Shown here: positions 33,999 to 43,668 of the stretch, piece by piece | How positions within the stretch are numbered: the stretch's first letter is position 1 | How the letters are laid out: each line of letters opens with the position of its first letter | Origin: Rhizobium redzepovicii | Lineage (GTDB): Bacteria; Pseudomonadota; Alphaproteobacteria; Rhizobiales; Rhizobiaceae | Reading direction: 5' to 3' | Assembly (NCBI RefSeq): GCF_019793435.1 | Contig: NZ_JAILYH010000004.1 | Span: 124,001 to 188,000, forward strand | Length of the DNA stretch: 64,000 bases | The notes under the pieces: model-generated | Database searches by the model: none | What the model saw: only the letters and a program-made list of their open reading frames with translations | Told to the model about the DNA's origin: nothing | Position numbers and translations under genes: made by a program

Positions 33999-34669
33999 TT
34001 CACGGCCGTTAATCATGCCATTTTCTGATCCCGTTTTGTGACGATTCCGCAACACTTTTTTACGACGATTGGCGTAAGATGGCAGCGGGGTGAAATTGTC
34101 CATTTCCCGCCACAAAGAGAGCGCAGCGCTATTGGCAGGCGAGGAGATGGGCAGGCTTACGGTGCGTGTAAATAGTAGCATGGGTCGATTTTTTTCCGGT
34201 AACACGAGATCGCGCAGGACGATTGGCGGCAGTCGTTTGATTGTGGTCGTTTCGCTTTCTGGACAAGGCTGTTCCGGCCGCCAATCCGACTTCGCGGCGG
34301 CGCCGTCGAACCGTTGGTTGTTGTCGTTTTCGGCCCGCTCGGATGCGCGGCCCGGCTTTGCCGGAGATGTCGATACCGCTTTCGTCACATTTGCTGTTTA
34401 CGAATATGGTGAAGGCGGGAAGGCGGATGCCGCGCCTGCCGAAAGAGTGCCACGGAGATTGCAGTCGGACCATGCCGGGAGCCGGGTGGTTCTGAATGAT
34501 GCGCTGAGAATTAGGCCTTCGAGAGAAGGCCACTGGGCTGGATGCGACGCGGGCAAAGGAGCCATGGAGCTCGCCGCGGGATCGCTCGCCTCGACGAAAT
34601 ACATCCGCGGAATGCACGGCGCGAGCCCTGCTGCTTCCTGCCTGCGATGAGCGAAAGAAATCGGTTGAA
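33999..34669. other. 671-bp intergenic region upstream of exoR
   Basis: Several reading frames are open here (for example 34090-34650 on the plus strand) but none has a ribosome site, plausible composition or a recognisable domain. I see no gene. It probably contains the exoR promoter and a long leader; no clear promoter motif was recognised. Confidence 0.45.
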
Positions 34670-35473
34670 ATGGTGACGTCCGAGTTCAAACTGTTCAAAT
34701 TCATGCTGATGGGCATGTCTATGGCCGTAGCGCTGTCGCTGTCCGGCCCGGTCCGCGCATTCGACATCAAGGCGGGCGTCAGCAAGGAATCCGGCCCCTT
34801 CGATCTCTTCAAGTTCGGCTTCAAAGCCTATAAGAACGGGCAGAAGGAAGAGGCGGTCGAAGCCTATAAATACGCTGCCGAAAAGGGCCACACCGGCTCG
34901 CGCTGGGCGCTTGCCAACATGTATGCCGACGGCGACGGCGTAACGCAGGACGATTTCGAAGCCTTCAAGATTTACAGCGAGATCGCCCAGCAGGGCGTCG
35001 AGCCCGGCTCGGAAGATACCGGCTTCTTCGTCAACGCGCTGCTGTCGCTCGCCAATTATTACAAACACGGCATATCAGGCAGTCCGGTCCGGATCGACCT
35101 CACCCAGGCGCGCCAGCTTTATTTTCAGGTGGCCTCAACCTTTGGCGTCCCCGAGGCGCAGTTCCAGCTAGCGCAGATGATGCTGGCCGGCGAGGGCGGC
35201 AATGCCAGCCCGCAGCAGGCGAAGAAATGGCTGAACCAGGCCCGCAAGAGCGGTCATCCCGGCGCCATGGCGGTCTTCGGCAATATTCTTTTCGACGAAG
35301 GCCAGTCGGCCCGCGGCCTGGCGATGATGACGGCCGCACTCGACCGCTGCAAGCCCAAGGATTGCGGCTGGATGGAAGCGTTGCAGGAGCAGGCCTTTTC
35401 GGTTGCCAACGAGGCCGACCGCCGCACGGCTGTATCCCTCTCGCATAGCATCGCCAGCGGCTCCGACGACTAA
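34670..35473 (+). CDS. exoR: periplasmic exopolysaccharide regulator ExoR
   Basis: 267 aa. Signal peptide about residues 12-30 (MLMGMSMAVALSLSGPVRAF). Sel1-like repeats follow (AVEAYKYAAEKGHTGSRWALANMYADGDGVTQD; YKHGISGSPVRIDLTQARQLYFQVASTFGVPEAQFQLAQMMLAGEGG). ExoR binds the sensor kinase ExoS in the periplasm, restraining ExoS-ChvI and so controlling succinoglycan/EPS production, motility and the free-living to symbiotic switch. The neighbourhood (valS upstream, xthA downstream) is that of known rhizobial exoR genes. The start codon ribosome site is weak. Confidence 0.93.
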   Translation: MVTSEFKLFKFMLMGMSMAVALSLSGPVRAFDIKAGVSKESGPFDLFKFGFKAYKNGQKEEAVEAYKYAAEKGHTGSRWALANMYADGDGVTQDDFEAFKIYSEIAQQGVEPGSEDTGFFVNALLSLANYYKHGISGSPVRIDLTQARQLYFQVASTFGVPEAQFQLAQMMLAGEGGNASPQQAKKWLNQARKSGHPGAMAVFGNILFDEGQSARGLAMMTAALDRCKPKDCGWMEALQEQAFSVANEADRRTAVSLSHSIASGSDD

Positions 35474-35476
35474 TGT

Positions 35477-35583
35477 ATGTCGCCCGGAAGTGTGCAGCGG
35501 TTCCGGGATAACGACATGCATCAAAACAGAGAGCTAAAGCATGTCGCCCGGAAGTGTGCAGCGGTTCCGGGATAACGACATGC
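35477..35583. repeat. two identical 43-nt palindromic repeats
   Basis: Units at 35477-35519 and 35541-35583 are identical over 43 nt. Each begins ATGTCGCCCGGAAGTGTG and ends with CGACATGC, so the ends are complementary and each can fold into one hairpin. A related unit with changed stem bases is at 52753. They lie just after the exoR stop and may act as its transcript end or as a mobile intergenic repeat. Confidence 0.75.
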
Positions 35584-35596
35584 GCAAAACAAGGAG

Positions 35597-35640
35597 TTAA
35601 AGCGCGAGCAGCGAATCTGAAAGATCGCGACGCGCTTTAA
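35597..35640. repeat. intergenic inverted repeat (TTAAAGCGCG arms)
   Basis: TTAAAGCGCG ... CGCGCTTTAA, 10-bp arms with a 24-nt middle containing GAATCTGAAAGA. The middle recurs in the repeat at 52753-52822, showing a mosaic family. Confidence 0.65.
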
Positions 35641-35652
35641 GACAGGGAAAAA

Positions 35653-36444
35653 TCAGGCAGCGAAATCGAAATAGGCGATCACAGGCACGTGGTCGGAAGG
35701 CTTTTCCCAGGCCCGCACATGTTTTTCGATCGCAGCCGACGTCATCCGGTCGACGGCCTCAGGCGACAGCAGCAGATGATCGATGCGGATGCCGTTGTTC
35801 TTCGGCCAGGCGCCGGCCTGATAATCCCAGAAGGAATAGAACTGCGTCGCATCCGTGGTCGCGCGCACAGCATCCGTCAGCCCGAGATTTTCCAGCCGGC
35901 GGAACGCCTCCCGCGTCTGCGGCAGAAACAGCGCATCACTTTCCCAGACTTTGGGATCGAAGCAGTCGTGCGGTTCCGGGATGACATTGTAATCGCCGGC
36001 AAGCACCAGCATCTCCTCATAGGCCAGCCGCTCGGCGGCAAAGCTCCGCAGGCGCTCCATCCAGGCGAGCTTGTAGGGATATTTCTCCGTGTCGACAGGA
36101 TTGCCGTTCGGTAGGTAGATGCAGCAGACGCGCAGGATGCGTGTGTCGGGCAGCGTGAATACGGCTTCGAGGAAACGCGACTGTTCGTCCAGCGGATCGC
36201 CCGGCAGGCCGCGGTTCACTTCCGACGGCGAAGTCTTGGAGAGGATCGCCACACCATTGAAGCCCTTCTGGCCGTGTGTTTCGACGTGATAGCCGAGCGC
36301 CTCGATCTCCAGCCTGGGAAAACCTTCGTCGACCGTCTTGATCTCCTGCAGGCAGACGATATCCGGATCGGAATCCTTGAGCCATTGCGTGAGATTGTCG
36401 ATGCGCGCCTTGACGCCGTTGATGTTCCAGGTCGCGATCTTCAT
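35653..36444 (-). CDS. xthA: exodeoxyribonuclease III
   Basis: 263 aa from the ATG at 36444 (MKIATWNINGVKARI). Family motifs in order: CLQEIKTVDEGFP with the metal-ligand Glu, ILRVCCIYLPNGNPVDTEKYPYK, LAGDYNVIPEPHDCFDPK with the catalytic Asp and Asn, RIDHLLLS, and SDHVPVIA with the final His. AP endonuclease and 3'-exonuclease in base-excision repair. Convergent with exoR across the repeats. Confidence 0.96.
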   Translation of the reverse strand: MKIATWNINGVKARIDNLTQWLKDSDPDIVCLQEIKTVDEGFPRLEIEALGYHVETHGQKGFNGVAILSKTSPSEVNRGLPGDPLDEQSRFLEAVFTLPDTRILRVCCIYLPNGNPVDTEKYPYKLAWMERLRSFAAERLAYEEMLVLAGDYNVIPEPHDCFDPKVWESDALFLPQTREAFRRLENLGLTDAVRATTDATQFYSFWDYQAGAWPKNNGIRIDHLLLSPEAVDRMTSAAIEKHVRAWEKPSDHVPVIAYFDFAA

Positions 36445-36568
36445 CTCTCTGTCCTGTTCGCTTCGTGCGCTTCTTTTATCGTGGTCTTCCATAACAGGAC
36501 AAGACGATAAACTGGCCGGAGGCACTTCGTCGGCCAGTTCATGAGGACAGTGCGATGCGTCTGAATAT

Positions 36569-36901
36569 TCAGATCGAGAAGCTGGTGCCGCAGCCGCAGC
36601 TTGCCACTGCGTTCGGGTTCTTGATCTGGAAGGATTGACCGAGCAGATTGTCGACGAAGTCGATCTCCGAACCCGCCATGTAGACGAGCGAAAGGCTGTC
36701 GATCAGCACCTTGGCATCGTTCTTCTCGACGACGACGTCGTCATCGCCGGCGCTGTCGGCAAGATCGAACTTATAGGAAAAGCCCGAACAGCCGCCGCCT
36801 TCAACGGAGACGCGCAACGCGCTCTTGCCGGTCTCGGCGCCGACGATCGCAGCGATACGCTTTGCGGCGGCATCTGAAAGGGTTACACTCGTATCCGTCA
36901 T
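36569..36901 (-). CDS. erpA: iron-sulphur cluster insertion protein ErpA
   Basis: 110 aa from the ATG at 36901 (GGAGGAAAC upstream). A-type carrier with the three Fe-S ligands: Cys38 in GGGCSGF, and Cys102 and Cys104 in SCGCGTSFSI. Delivers clusters to apoproteins in the cytoplasm. It is divergent from dgt, a linkage conserved in Rhizobiales. Confidence 0.93.
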   Translation of the reverse strand: MTDTSVTLSDAAAKRIAAIVGAETGKSALRVSVEGGGCSGFSYKFDLADSAGDDDVVVEKNDAKVLIDSLSLVYMAGSEIDFVDNLLGQSFQIKNPNAVASCGCGTSFSI

Positions 36902-37123
36902 GTTTCCTCCTGCCGGGGTCAAGATCCGGAGAGAATGGGTTTTGGCACTTGAATGTTCAAATGCCTGATATCAAACAAACTTATCATGATCCTCGGAAAA
37001 AGGCCATGATGCGCCGAGGTGGTTGAGAAAGCGCCTCTTTGCCGTTTCTTCGGGCTATAGGTATGAAGAGCGCAAAGCGGCGTCAATGGGCAGATGCGGC
37101 AACATGCAGGATGACGGTGAAGA

Positions 37124-38341
37124 ATGACGATCGATACGCGTGCTTTAGGTTTCGGCAGCAGTGAAAGAGCGGTCTATGCGGCAGACCCCTGGACGAGCCA
37201 CGGGAGGCTCTATCCGGAGGAAGGCAGCCCGACGCGCTCCGATTTCCAGCGCGACCGCGACCGCATCGTCCATACCACCGCCTTCCGCCGGCTGAAGCAC
37301 AAGACCCAGGTCTTCATCGCCCAGGACGGCGATCATTACCGCACCCGGCTGACGCACACGATCGAGGTGGCGCAGATTGCCCGCGCGCTTGCCCGCGCCC
37401 TGAAGCTCGACGAGGATCTGGCCGAGGGCGTGGCGCTGGTGCACGATTTCGGCCATACGCCGTTCGGTCACACCGGCGAGGACGCGCTGCACGAGGTGCT
37501 GTTGCCCTATGGCGGCTTCGACCACAATGCCCAATCGCTGCGCATCGTGACCAAGCTGGAGCGGCGGTATGCCGAATTCGACGGCATCAACCTGACATGG
37601 GAAAGCCTCGAAGGCCTGGTCAAGCACAATGGTCCGCTGCTGACGCCGGATGGTGTGGGCACACGCGGCCCGGTTCCGCAGCCGATCCTCGATTATTGCG
37701 AACTGCACGATCTCGAACTGGCTACCTATGCCAGCCTCGAGGCCCAGGTCGCGGCGATCGCTGACGACATCGCCTATAACACCCACGATATCGACGACGG
37801 CCTGCGTTCCGGCTACCTGACTTTCGACATGCTGGAGGAAATCCCGTTCCTTGCCGGGCTGATGGCCGAGGTGAGGGGGCGATATCCGCACCTGGAGCCG
37901 AGCCGCTTCACCCATGAGATCATGCGGCGGCAGATCACCCGCATGGTCGAAGACGTGATCGCCGTTGCGCAGGAGCGCCTTTCGCTGCTGCGTCCGGAGA
38001 GCGCCGCCGACGTCCGCGCTGCCGACCGGGTCATCGCCACGTTCTCGGGTCGCATGGCCGAAACCGATAGCCAGATCAAGGCGATGCTCTTCAAACGCAT
38101 CTATCGCAATCCCGATATCATGCGCATCCGCGCCGGCGCCGCCCAAATCGTCACCGATCTCTTTGCCGCCTATATGGCCAATCCCAAGGAGATGCAGAGC
38201 CATTACTGGGTCGATCATATCGCCGGCCTCGCCGATGCGCCGAAGGCCCGCCATGTCGGCGATTATCTGGCCGGCATGACCGACACCTATGCGATCAGCG
38301 CCCACAGGCGATTGTTTGACCACACTCCGGATTTGCGATAG
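37124..38341 (+). CDS. dgt: dGTP triphosphohydrolase-like protein
   Basis: 405 aa, type-2 dGTPase-like length. HD-domain metal ligands: His in [19 protein letters not shown] in [18 protein letters not shown], and the distal Asp in [14 protein letters not shown]. Hydrolyses dNTPs to nucleoside and triphosphate, affecting the dNTP pool. The argS ATG lies 64 nt after the stop; probably one transcript. Confidence 0.93.
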   Translation: MTIDTRALGFGSSERAVYAADPWTSHGRLYPEEGSPTRSDFQRDRDRIVHTTAFRRLKHKTQVFIAQDGDHYRTRLTHTIEVAQIARALARALKLDEDLAEGVALVHDFGHTPFGHTGEDALHEVLLPYGGFDHNAQSLRIVTKLERRYAEFDGINLTWESLEGLVKHNGPLLTPDGVGTRGPVPQPILDYCELHDLELATYASLEAQVAAIADDIAYNTHDIDDGLRSGYLTFDMLEEIPFLAGLMAEVRGRYPHLEPSRFTHEIMRRQITRMVEDVIAVAQERLSLLRPESAADVRAADRVIATFSGRMAETDSQIKAMLFKRIYRNPDIMRIRAGAAQIVTDLFAAYMANPKEMQSHYWVDHIAGLADAPKARHVGDYLAGMTDTYAISAHRRLFDHTPDLR

Positions 38342-38405
38342 GCAGCGGTCGCCCCGCCAAGGGCCGATTTGGGCCTTTGGCACAGCCTATGCATGGAAGA
38401 GTGCG

Positions 38406-40163
38406 ATGAACCTTTTTACCGACTTCGAAGCCAGGATCAAAACCGCCCTTGAACAGATCGATCTGGTCAGGGAAAAGCGATCCGAGCTCGATTTCGGCCG
38501 CATTGCCGTCGAGCCGCCGCGTGACGCGAGCCACGGCGACGTCGCGACCAATGCCGCGATGGTGCTGGCAAAACCGCTTGGAACCAATCCCCGCGCGCTG
38601 GCCGACATCATCATCGCCAAGCTCAGGGAGGATGCCGACGTTGCCGATGTTTCGGTCGCCGGTCCTGGTTTCATCAATATCCGTCTCTCCGTCGGCTACT
38701 GGCAGCGGCTGCTCGCCGCGATGATCGGCGCCGGCACCGATTACGGCCGCTCGACGCTCGGCGAGGGCCGGAAGGTCAATGTCGAATATGTCTCGGCCAA
38801 TCCGACCGGGCCGATGCATGTCGGCCATTGCCGCGGCGCCGTCGTCGGCGACGCGCTCGCCAACCTGCTCGCCTTTGCCGGCTACGGCGTCGAGAAGGAA
38901 TATTACATCAACGATGCCGGCTCGCAGATCGACGTGCTCGCCCGTTCCGTCTTCCTGCGTTATCGCGAAGCGCTCGGCGAAAAGATCGGCGAAATTCCCT
39001 CGGGTCTCTATCCGGGCGACTATCTCGTACCTGTGGGACAGTCGCTTGCCGCCGATTATGGCGTGCGGCTGCACAACATGCCGGAAGACCAATGGATGCC
39101 GATCGTCAAGGACCGCACCATCGATGCGATGATGGTGATGATCCGCGAAGACTTGGCGGCGCTGAACGTCCATCACGATATCTTCTTTTCCGAGCGCACC
39201 CTGCATGCCAATGGCGCGGCCGCGATCCGCACGGCGATCAACGATCTGACCTTCAAGGGCTATGTCTACAAGGGCACCTTGCCGCCGCCGAAAGGCCAGC
39301 TGCCTGAGGATTGGGAAGACCGCGAACAGACGCTGTTCCGCTCGACCGAAGTGGGCGACGATATGGACAGGCCGCTGATCAAGTCGGACGGCTCCTACAC
39401 CTATTTCGCCGCCGACGTCGCCTATTTCAAGAACAAGTTCGATCGCGGTTTCGACGAGATGATCTATGTGCTCGGCGCCGACCATGGCGGCTATGTCAAG
39501 CGTCTGGAAGCGGTTGCACGCGGTGTTTCGGATGGTAAGGCGAAGCTGACGGTGCTGCTCTGCCAGCTCGTCAAGCTCTATCGCAACGGCGAGCCGGTGA
39601 AGATGTCGAAACGCTCGGGCGATTTCGTCACGCTTCGGGACGTCGTCGAGGAAGTCGGCAGTGATTCGGTCCGGTTCATGATGCTTTACCGCAAGAATTC
39701 CGAGCCGCTCGACTTCGATTTCGCCAAAGTGACGGAGCAGTCGAAAGATAATCCGGTCTTTTACGTGCAATATGCGCATGCCCGCTGCATGTCGGTGTTC
39801 CGGCAGGCGAGGGAGGCTTTCGGCGACCTCGATGTTTCCCCTGAAGAACTCGCGCAAACCGTTGCAGGCATTGGCGATCCGGCCGAATTGCAGCTCGTCG
39901 CCAAGCTCGCCGAATTCCCGCGGATCGTCGAAGCGGCGGCCCAGTCGCAGGAGCCGCATCGGCTCGCTTTTTACCTCTACGACCTCGCTAGTTCTTTCCA
40001 CGCCCACTGGAACAAAGGTAAAGATCAGCCGGAATTACGATTTGTTAATGATAAAAACCGAGAATCAACTATTGCCAGACTTGGGCTGGTGTACGCCGTC
40101 GCGTCGGTTTTGAAGTCGGGACTTGCCATTACAGGCACTGCCGCACCGGACGAAATGCGATAA
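38406..40163 (+). CDS. argS: arginyl-tRNA synthetase
   Basis: 585 aa from the ATG at 38406 ([17 protein letters not shown]). Class I HIGH box as HVGHCRG in [22 protein letters not shown] box as KMSKRSG. The N-terminal Add1 domain and a C-terminal DALR anticodon-binding domain ([17 protein letters not shown]...[20 protein letters not shown]) are present. Charges tRNA-Arg. Confidence 0.97.
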   Translation: MNLFTDFEARIKTALEQIDLVREKRSELDFGRIAVEPPRDASHGDVATNAAMVLAKPLGTNPRALADIIIAKLREDADVADVSVAGPGFINIRLSVGYWQRLLAAMIGAGTDYGRSTLGEGRKVNVEYVSANPTGPMHVGHCRGAVVGDALANLLAFAGYGVEKEYYINDAGSQIDVLARSVFLRYREALGEKIGEIPSGLYPGDYLVPVGQSLAADYGVRLHNMPEDQWMPIVKDRTIDAMMVMIREDLAALNVHHDIFFSERTLHANGAAAIRTAINDLTFKGYVYKGTLPPPKGQLPEDWEDREQTLFRSTEVGDDMDRPLIKSDGSYTYFAADVAYFKNKFDRGFDEMIYVLGADHGGYVKRLEAVARGVSDGKAKLTVLLCQLVKLYRNGEPVKMSKRSGDFVTLRDVVEEVGSDSVRFMMLYRKNSEPLDFDFAKVTEQSKDNPVFYVQYAHARCMSVFRQAREAFGDLDVSPEELAQTVAGIGDPAELQLVAKLAEFPRIVEAAAQSQEPHRLAFYLYDLASSFHAHWNKGKDQPELRFVNDKNRESTIARLGLVYAVASVLKSGLAITGTAAPDEMR

Positions 40164-40224
40164 CGTCACCATTTCCCCACAATGCGCTGGCATCTCAGAG
40201 TTGGCGTTTGCGAGTGGGATAGGC

Positions 40225-43200
40225 ATGGCTGATAAACAACTTGCGTATGATACGCGCGGAAAAGATGACCTGTTTGCCGACGATGATCCGTTGGCCGAAC
40301 TTGCCCGTATCGTCGGCTTCGAGCCGCGTGTTGCAGCAAACACGATAACCGAGTCCGCGCGGCACGAGCCCGCCCTCGATCTCGAGGACGAGCTCGGGCG
40401 CGAGTTCGACCGTTACGATTCGCCACGTCCGCTCGCAGAGCTCGACCGGCCTGCCGAACCGATCTCCGATAACGACACGCCAGAAGATTACATCGAGCCC
40501 GTTCTCGATGTGTCTCCCGCTGCCGAGACAGCTGAGGTGGCCGAGCCGGTTTCCGTCGCCTCCGTTGAGGCTGAGGAAGAAGCTGCGCCGGCTGCAAGCA
40601 AATGGGATGCGCCCGCCGACGAGGCGGCCTGGCCGCAGCAGCTTTCCGTCGAGCCCGCTTCCGAGGCGCCGGTGCAATCGGCCTTCGGCGGCGCACGCGA
40701 TCTGATCGAGGAGCTTGAGCTGTCGATCGGCTCCGCTCCGGTCTCTTCGCTGCCGCAGCCCGCCAAGGCGCCGCAATGGTCGGCCGCCAGCATCAGGCTG
40801 CCGCTTGCCAATTTCCACGCCGCCAAACGCGAGGAAACGGTTGTTTCGCCAGAGCCAGTGGCAGAAGTGCCAGCGGCAGAAGCGCCTGTGGCCGAAGCGG
40901 TCGTAGCGCCAGCGGCTGAAGCGCCGTCTGCTGATCTTGCCGCGGCAGAGCCGCAACTCGCGATCGAGCCGTCCGCCCCGGTCGTCGAGCAATTGGCCCC
41001 GGTCGTCACTGTCGAGCCGTCCGAGGAATTCGAATCCGCGTCTCCGTCCCTTGGCTTCCCCGCCGAGCACGATCGCCATGACGAGGTGATCGCGTCAGAC
41101 GAAATTGCCGAGGCCGACGACTTCGTCGAAATCGAAGAGGAACTCGAAGATTTCGGATCCGACGCCGGTTTCGATCTCATCGCCGCTGCCGTCGAAGGCG
41201 AGATCCAGGCCGATGCAGCGCTGACCGAGGTCGTGCCTGAAGTTCCGCACACTGTCGGCACTTTCGATCTGGACGATCTGCTCGCCGACGTCTCGCGTTA
41301 TCCGGTGCCGCAACGTCCCAATACGGCGCCCGTTTCGCCGCAGGCCGCATCGATCGAGGCTGCGCCCGTTGCTGCCGCTCCCCTTGCTGTCGCGCCTATG
41401 GTCGCCGCATTTGCCGGGCCGCAGGTGATCGCGCCAGCGCCGCTCGCCGCAGCCCCCGTTCAGCCTGCTCCTGTCGAACCGGCGCCGGTCTATGCTGCCG
41501 AAGCCGCAAGGCCGGTCGTACCGCAGCCAGCCGAGGTTATTGCACCCCAGCCCGCCGCAATGGCATATTCGCGGGCGCCGCAGCCTGTGCCGGAAGCCGA
41601 CGATCCCTTCGCCGGTCATGATTTCGAGCTGGATCTTGCCGGTATCGAGCTGGAACTTGCCGATCTCGATTTCTCCGAATCCGAGCTGGCTCCGGCTGAG
41701 CCCGCGCCGCAGCCGGAGCCGCCAATCCGTGCCGCCCAGCCGGCCGCTGCCGTCTCTCCCCGATCTGCCTCCGGTCTTGCGCCTGAGCCGCAAAATCCTG
41801 CTTTCCAGCAGGCGACATCGGCCGATGCGCGGCCTGCTCCGGCCTTCGTAGAGCCCCAGGCTCCAACTCCGACTCCGGCCGTCAACTGGTCTTCGGTCGC
41901 CGACTCGACCGAAGACCTGCCGTTTGATCCGGCGATGATCTCCGATCCGGAGGATCGTCCCGAGACGGTCGAGGATATGCACGTGCCGGCGCTGCCGCCG
42001 GTCGAGCAGCCCGCGCCGGTCGCGAAAACGCAGGATTTCGATTTCGATCTCGATGCGGAGATTGCCAGCTTCTTTGAACCGGCCAAGCCGCGGGAAACGC
42101 CGGCCCCGGTTCGCGATACTGCTGCCGCAGCGGCAAAGCCGGTCAAGCCGACCATCGCCGACGGCCTCGATGATTTCGAACGGGCGCTGGAAGAAGATTT
42201 CCGCCGCAGCGTGCGCGAGCCGGTCGAGCGCCGTGAGACCTCTGAGGTCCGCATCGAATCGGCAAGCCAGGCGGCCGATTTCAGCCGTGCCCGGTCGATG
42301 CGCCGGCTGCTGGCCGGAGCCGTCGTGCTCGTGGTCTTCGCCGGTGTCGCTTTTGGTGTCTATTCCTCCGTCTGGAACGGCGAGGGGCTTGGCATCGTCG
42401 CATCCGGCGAGCCGCGCGTGATCACGGCCGACAAGGAGCCGGTCAAGGTCGTTCCGGAAAATCCCGGCGGCAAGACCGTGCCGAACCAGGACAAGGCCGT
42501 CTACGATCGTGTTGCCGGTTCTGCCGAGGAACCGAAGCAGAAGGCGCTGGTTTCTTCGGATGAGGCACCGGTCGATGTCGTCCAGCGGACGCTGACACCG
42601 GAATCGTTGCCCGAGGACGACGATAACGCCAACGCCAGTGATCAGGTCTCGCCGACCGCAGTCGGTGAGACGGAAGATCCGCGTTTGCTGCCGAACCAGG
42701 ACAGCGCCGACAACGCTGCCGCCGGCGATGCCGAGAAGACGCCATCGGTTTCACCGCGCAAGGTCCGCACGATGATCGTCAAGCCTGACGGCACGCTGGT
42801 CGCCCGCGAGGAACCAGCACCCGTCGACCAGCCGGCTGCCGAGGCGACACCCTCTGTGCCGGCGACGCAGTCCGCACAGGCCGCTCAGCCGATGCCGGCC
42901 TTGACGGCCCCGGCGGCGCAATCGGCTTCACCCGTGCCGCCGGTCGCCGGAACGGCCGCAAGCTTCCCGGCGAGCGCTGAGGTTGCTTCAGCCGATGCCC
43001 GCTCCGCAACGCCTGCCGAAACCGCACCGGCTAAGCCGCCGCTTGCAGCCGACGCCGATGCGCAGGCCGCAAATCCCGCCCCGGTCGATACGCCGGTGCG
43101 CCCGGTCAAGACCACGGCGCTCACCGATACCGCTCCGGTTCCGATCGCGCGCCCGGTCGATCAGCCCGTCAACGTCGTCGGCACGGTGACCGAAAAGGGC

Positions 43201-43554
43201 AACGTTCGCGCTCCCGCACAGCAGCCGAAGCCCGCGCAGCCGCCGAAGACGACTGAAGTCGCTGCTGCAGCACCCGCCGCCGCCCAGCCGCAGTCGCAGG
43301 CCGCCTCCGCCGGCGGCTACGGCATCCAGATCGCCTCGCTGCCATCGCAGGACGAGGCGACCAAGTCCTATGCCAACCTGTCGAAGAAATTCGCCGGTGT
43401 GCTTGGTGGCCGCGCTCATGAAATCCGCAGGGCCGATATCGCCGGCAAGGGCACTTTCTACCGTGTCCGTATTCCGGCCGGTTCCAAGGACGAGGCCGCA
43501 GCGCTCTGCGAACAGTATCGCGCGGCGGGCGGAAGCTGCCTGATCTCCAAGTAG
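40225..43554 (+). CDS. very large SPOR-domain envelope protein
   Basis: 1109 aa from the ATG at 40225 (an upstream frame extension overlaps argS). A cytoplasmic Pro/Ala/Glu-rich disordered region of about 690 residues contains short acidic repeats. One TM helix (RRLLAGAVVLVVFAGVAFGVY, encoded near 42300-42370) leads to another Pro/Ala-rich linker and a C-terminal SPOR domain (GYGIQIASLPSQDEATKSYANL...RVRIPAGSKDEAAALCEQYRAAGG). SPOR domains bind denuded glycan at division sites. Much longer than typical SPOR proteins (200-400 aa). Located between argS and nagZ, as in other Rhizobiales. Confidence 0.88.
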   Translation: MADKQLAYDTRGKDDLFADDDPLAELARIVGFEPRVAANTITESARHEPALDLEDELGREFDRYDSPRPLAELDRPAEPISDNDTPEDYIEPVLDVSPAAETAEVAEPVSVASVEAEEEAAPAASKWDAPADEAAWPQQLSVEPASEAPVQSAFGGARDLIEELELSIGSAPVSSLPQPAKAPQWSAASIRLPLANFHAAKREETVVSPEPVAEVPAAEAPVAEAVVAPAAEAPSADLAAAEPQLAIEPSAPVVEQLAPVVTVEPSEEFESASPSLGFPAEHDRHDEVIASDEIAEADDFVEIEEELEDFGSDAGFDLIAAAVEGEIQADAALTEVVPEVPHTVGTFDLDDLLADVSRYPVPQRPNTAPVSPQAASIEAAPVAAAPLAVAPMVAAFAGPQVIAPAPLAAAPVQPAPVEPAPVYAAEAARPVVPQPAEVIAPQPAAMAYSRAPQPVPEADDPFAGHDFELDLAGIELELADLDFSESELAPAEPAPQPEPPIRAAQPAAAVSPRSASGLAPEPQNPAFQQATSADARPAPAFVEPQAPTPTPAVNWSSVADSTEDLPFDPAMISDPEDRPETVEDMHVPALPPVEQPAPVAKTQDFDFDLDAEIASFFEPAKPRETPAPVRDTAAAAAKPVKPTIADGLDDFERALEEDFRRSVREPVERRETSEVRIESASQAADFSRARSMRRLLAGAVVLVVFAGVAFGVYSSVWNGEGLGIVASGEPRVITADKEPVKVVPENPGGKTVPNQDKAVYDRVAGSAEEPKQKALVSSDEAPVDVVQRTLTPESLPEDDDNANASDQVSPTAVGETEDPRLLPNQDSADNAAAGDAEKTPSVSPRKVRTMIVKPDGTLVAREEPAPVDQPAAEATPSVPATQSAQAAQPMPALTAPAAQSASPVPPVAGTAASFPASAEVASADARSATPAETAPAKPPLAADADAQAANPAPVDTPVRPVKTTALTDTAPVPIARPVDQPVNVVGTVTEKGNVRAPAQQPKPAQPPKTTEVAAAAPAAAQPQSQAASAGGYGIQIASLPSQDEATKSYANLSKKFAGVLGGRAHEIRRADIAGKGTFYRVRIPAGSKDEAAALCEQYRAAGGSCLISK

Positions 43555-43578
43555 CATCGGTTTTCAACGAAATAACAG

Positions 43579-43613
43579 GAGCGGCGGGCCGGATCGGCCC
43601 GCCGCTCTTTTTT
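43579..43613 (+). terminator. terminator after the SPOR gene
   Basis: A 12-bp perfect stem GAGCGGCGGGCC / GGCCCGCCGCTC, 5-nt loop, six T. Confidence 0.9.
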
Positions 43614-43668
43614 GTGCATGGCGCCCGAGCTTGCTCGCATTTGGCCGGGCGCCGTCTATGATTCCGAT

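Noticed and set aside
34090..34650. 186-codon ORF upstream of exoR
   Set aside because: No ribosome site, no recognisable domain, and competing open frames on the other strand; typical of GC-rich non-coding DNA.
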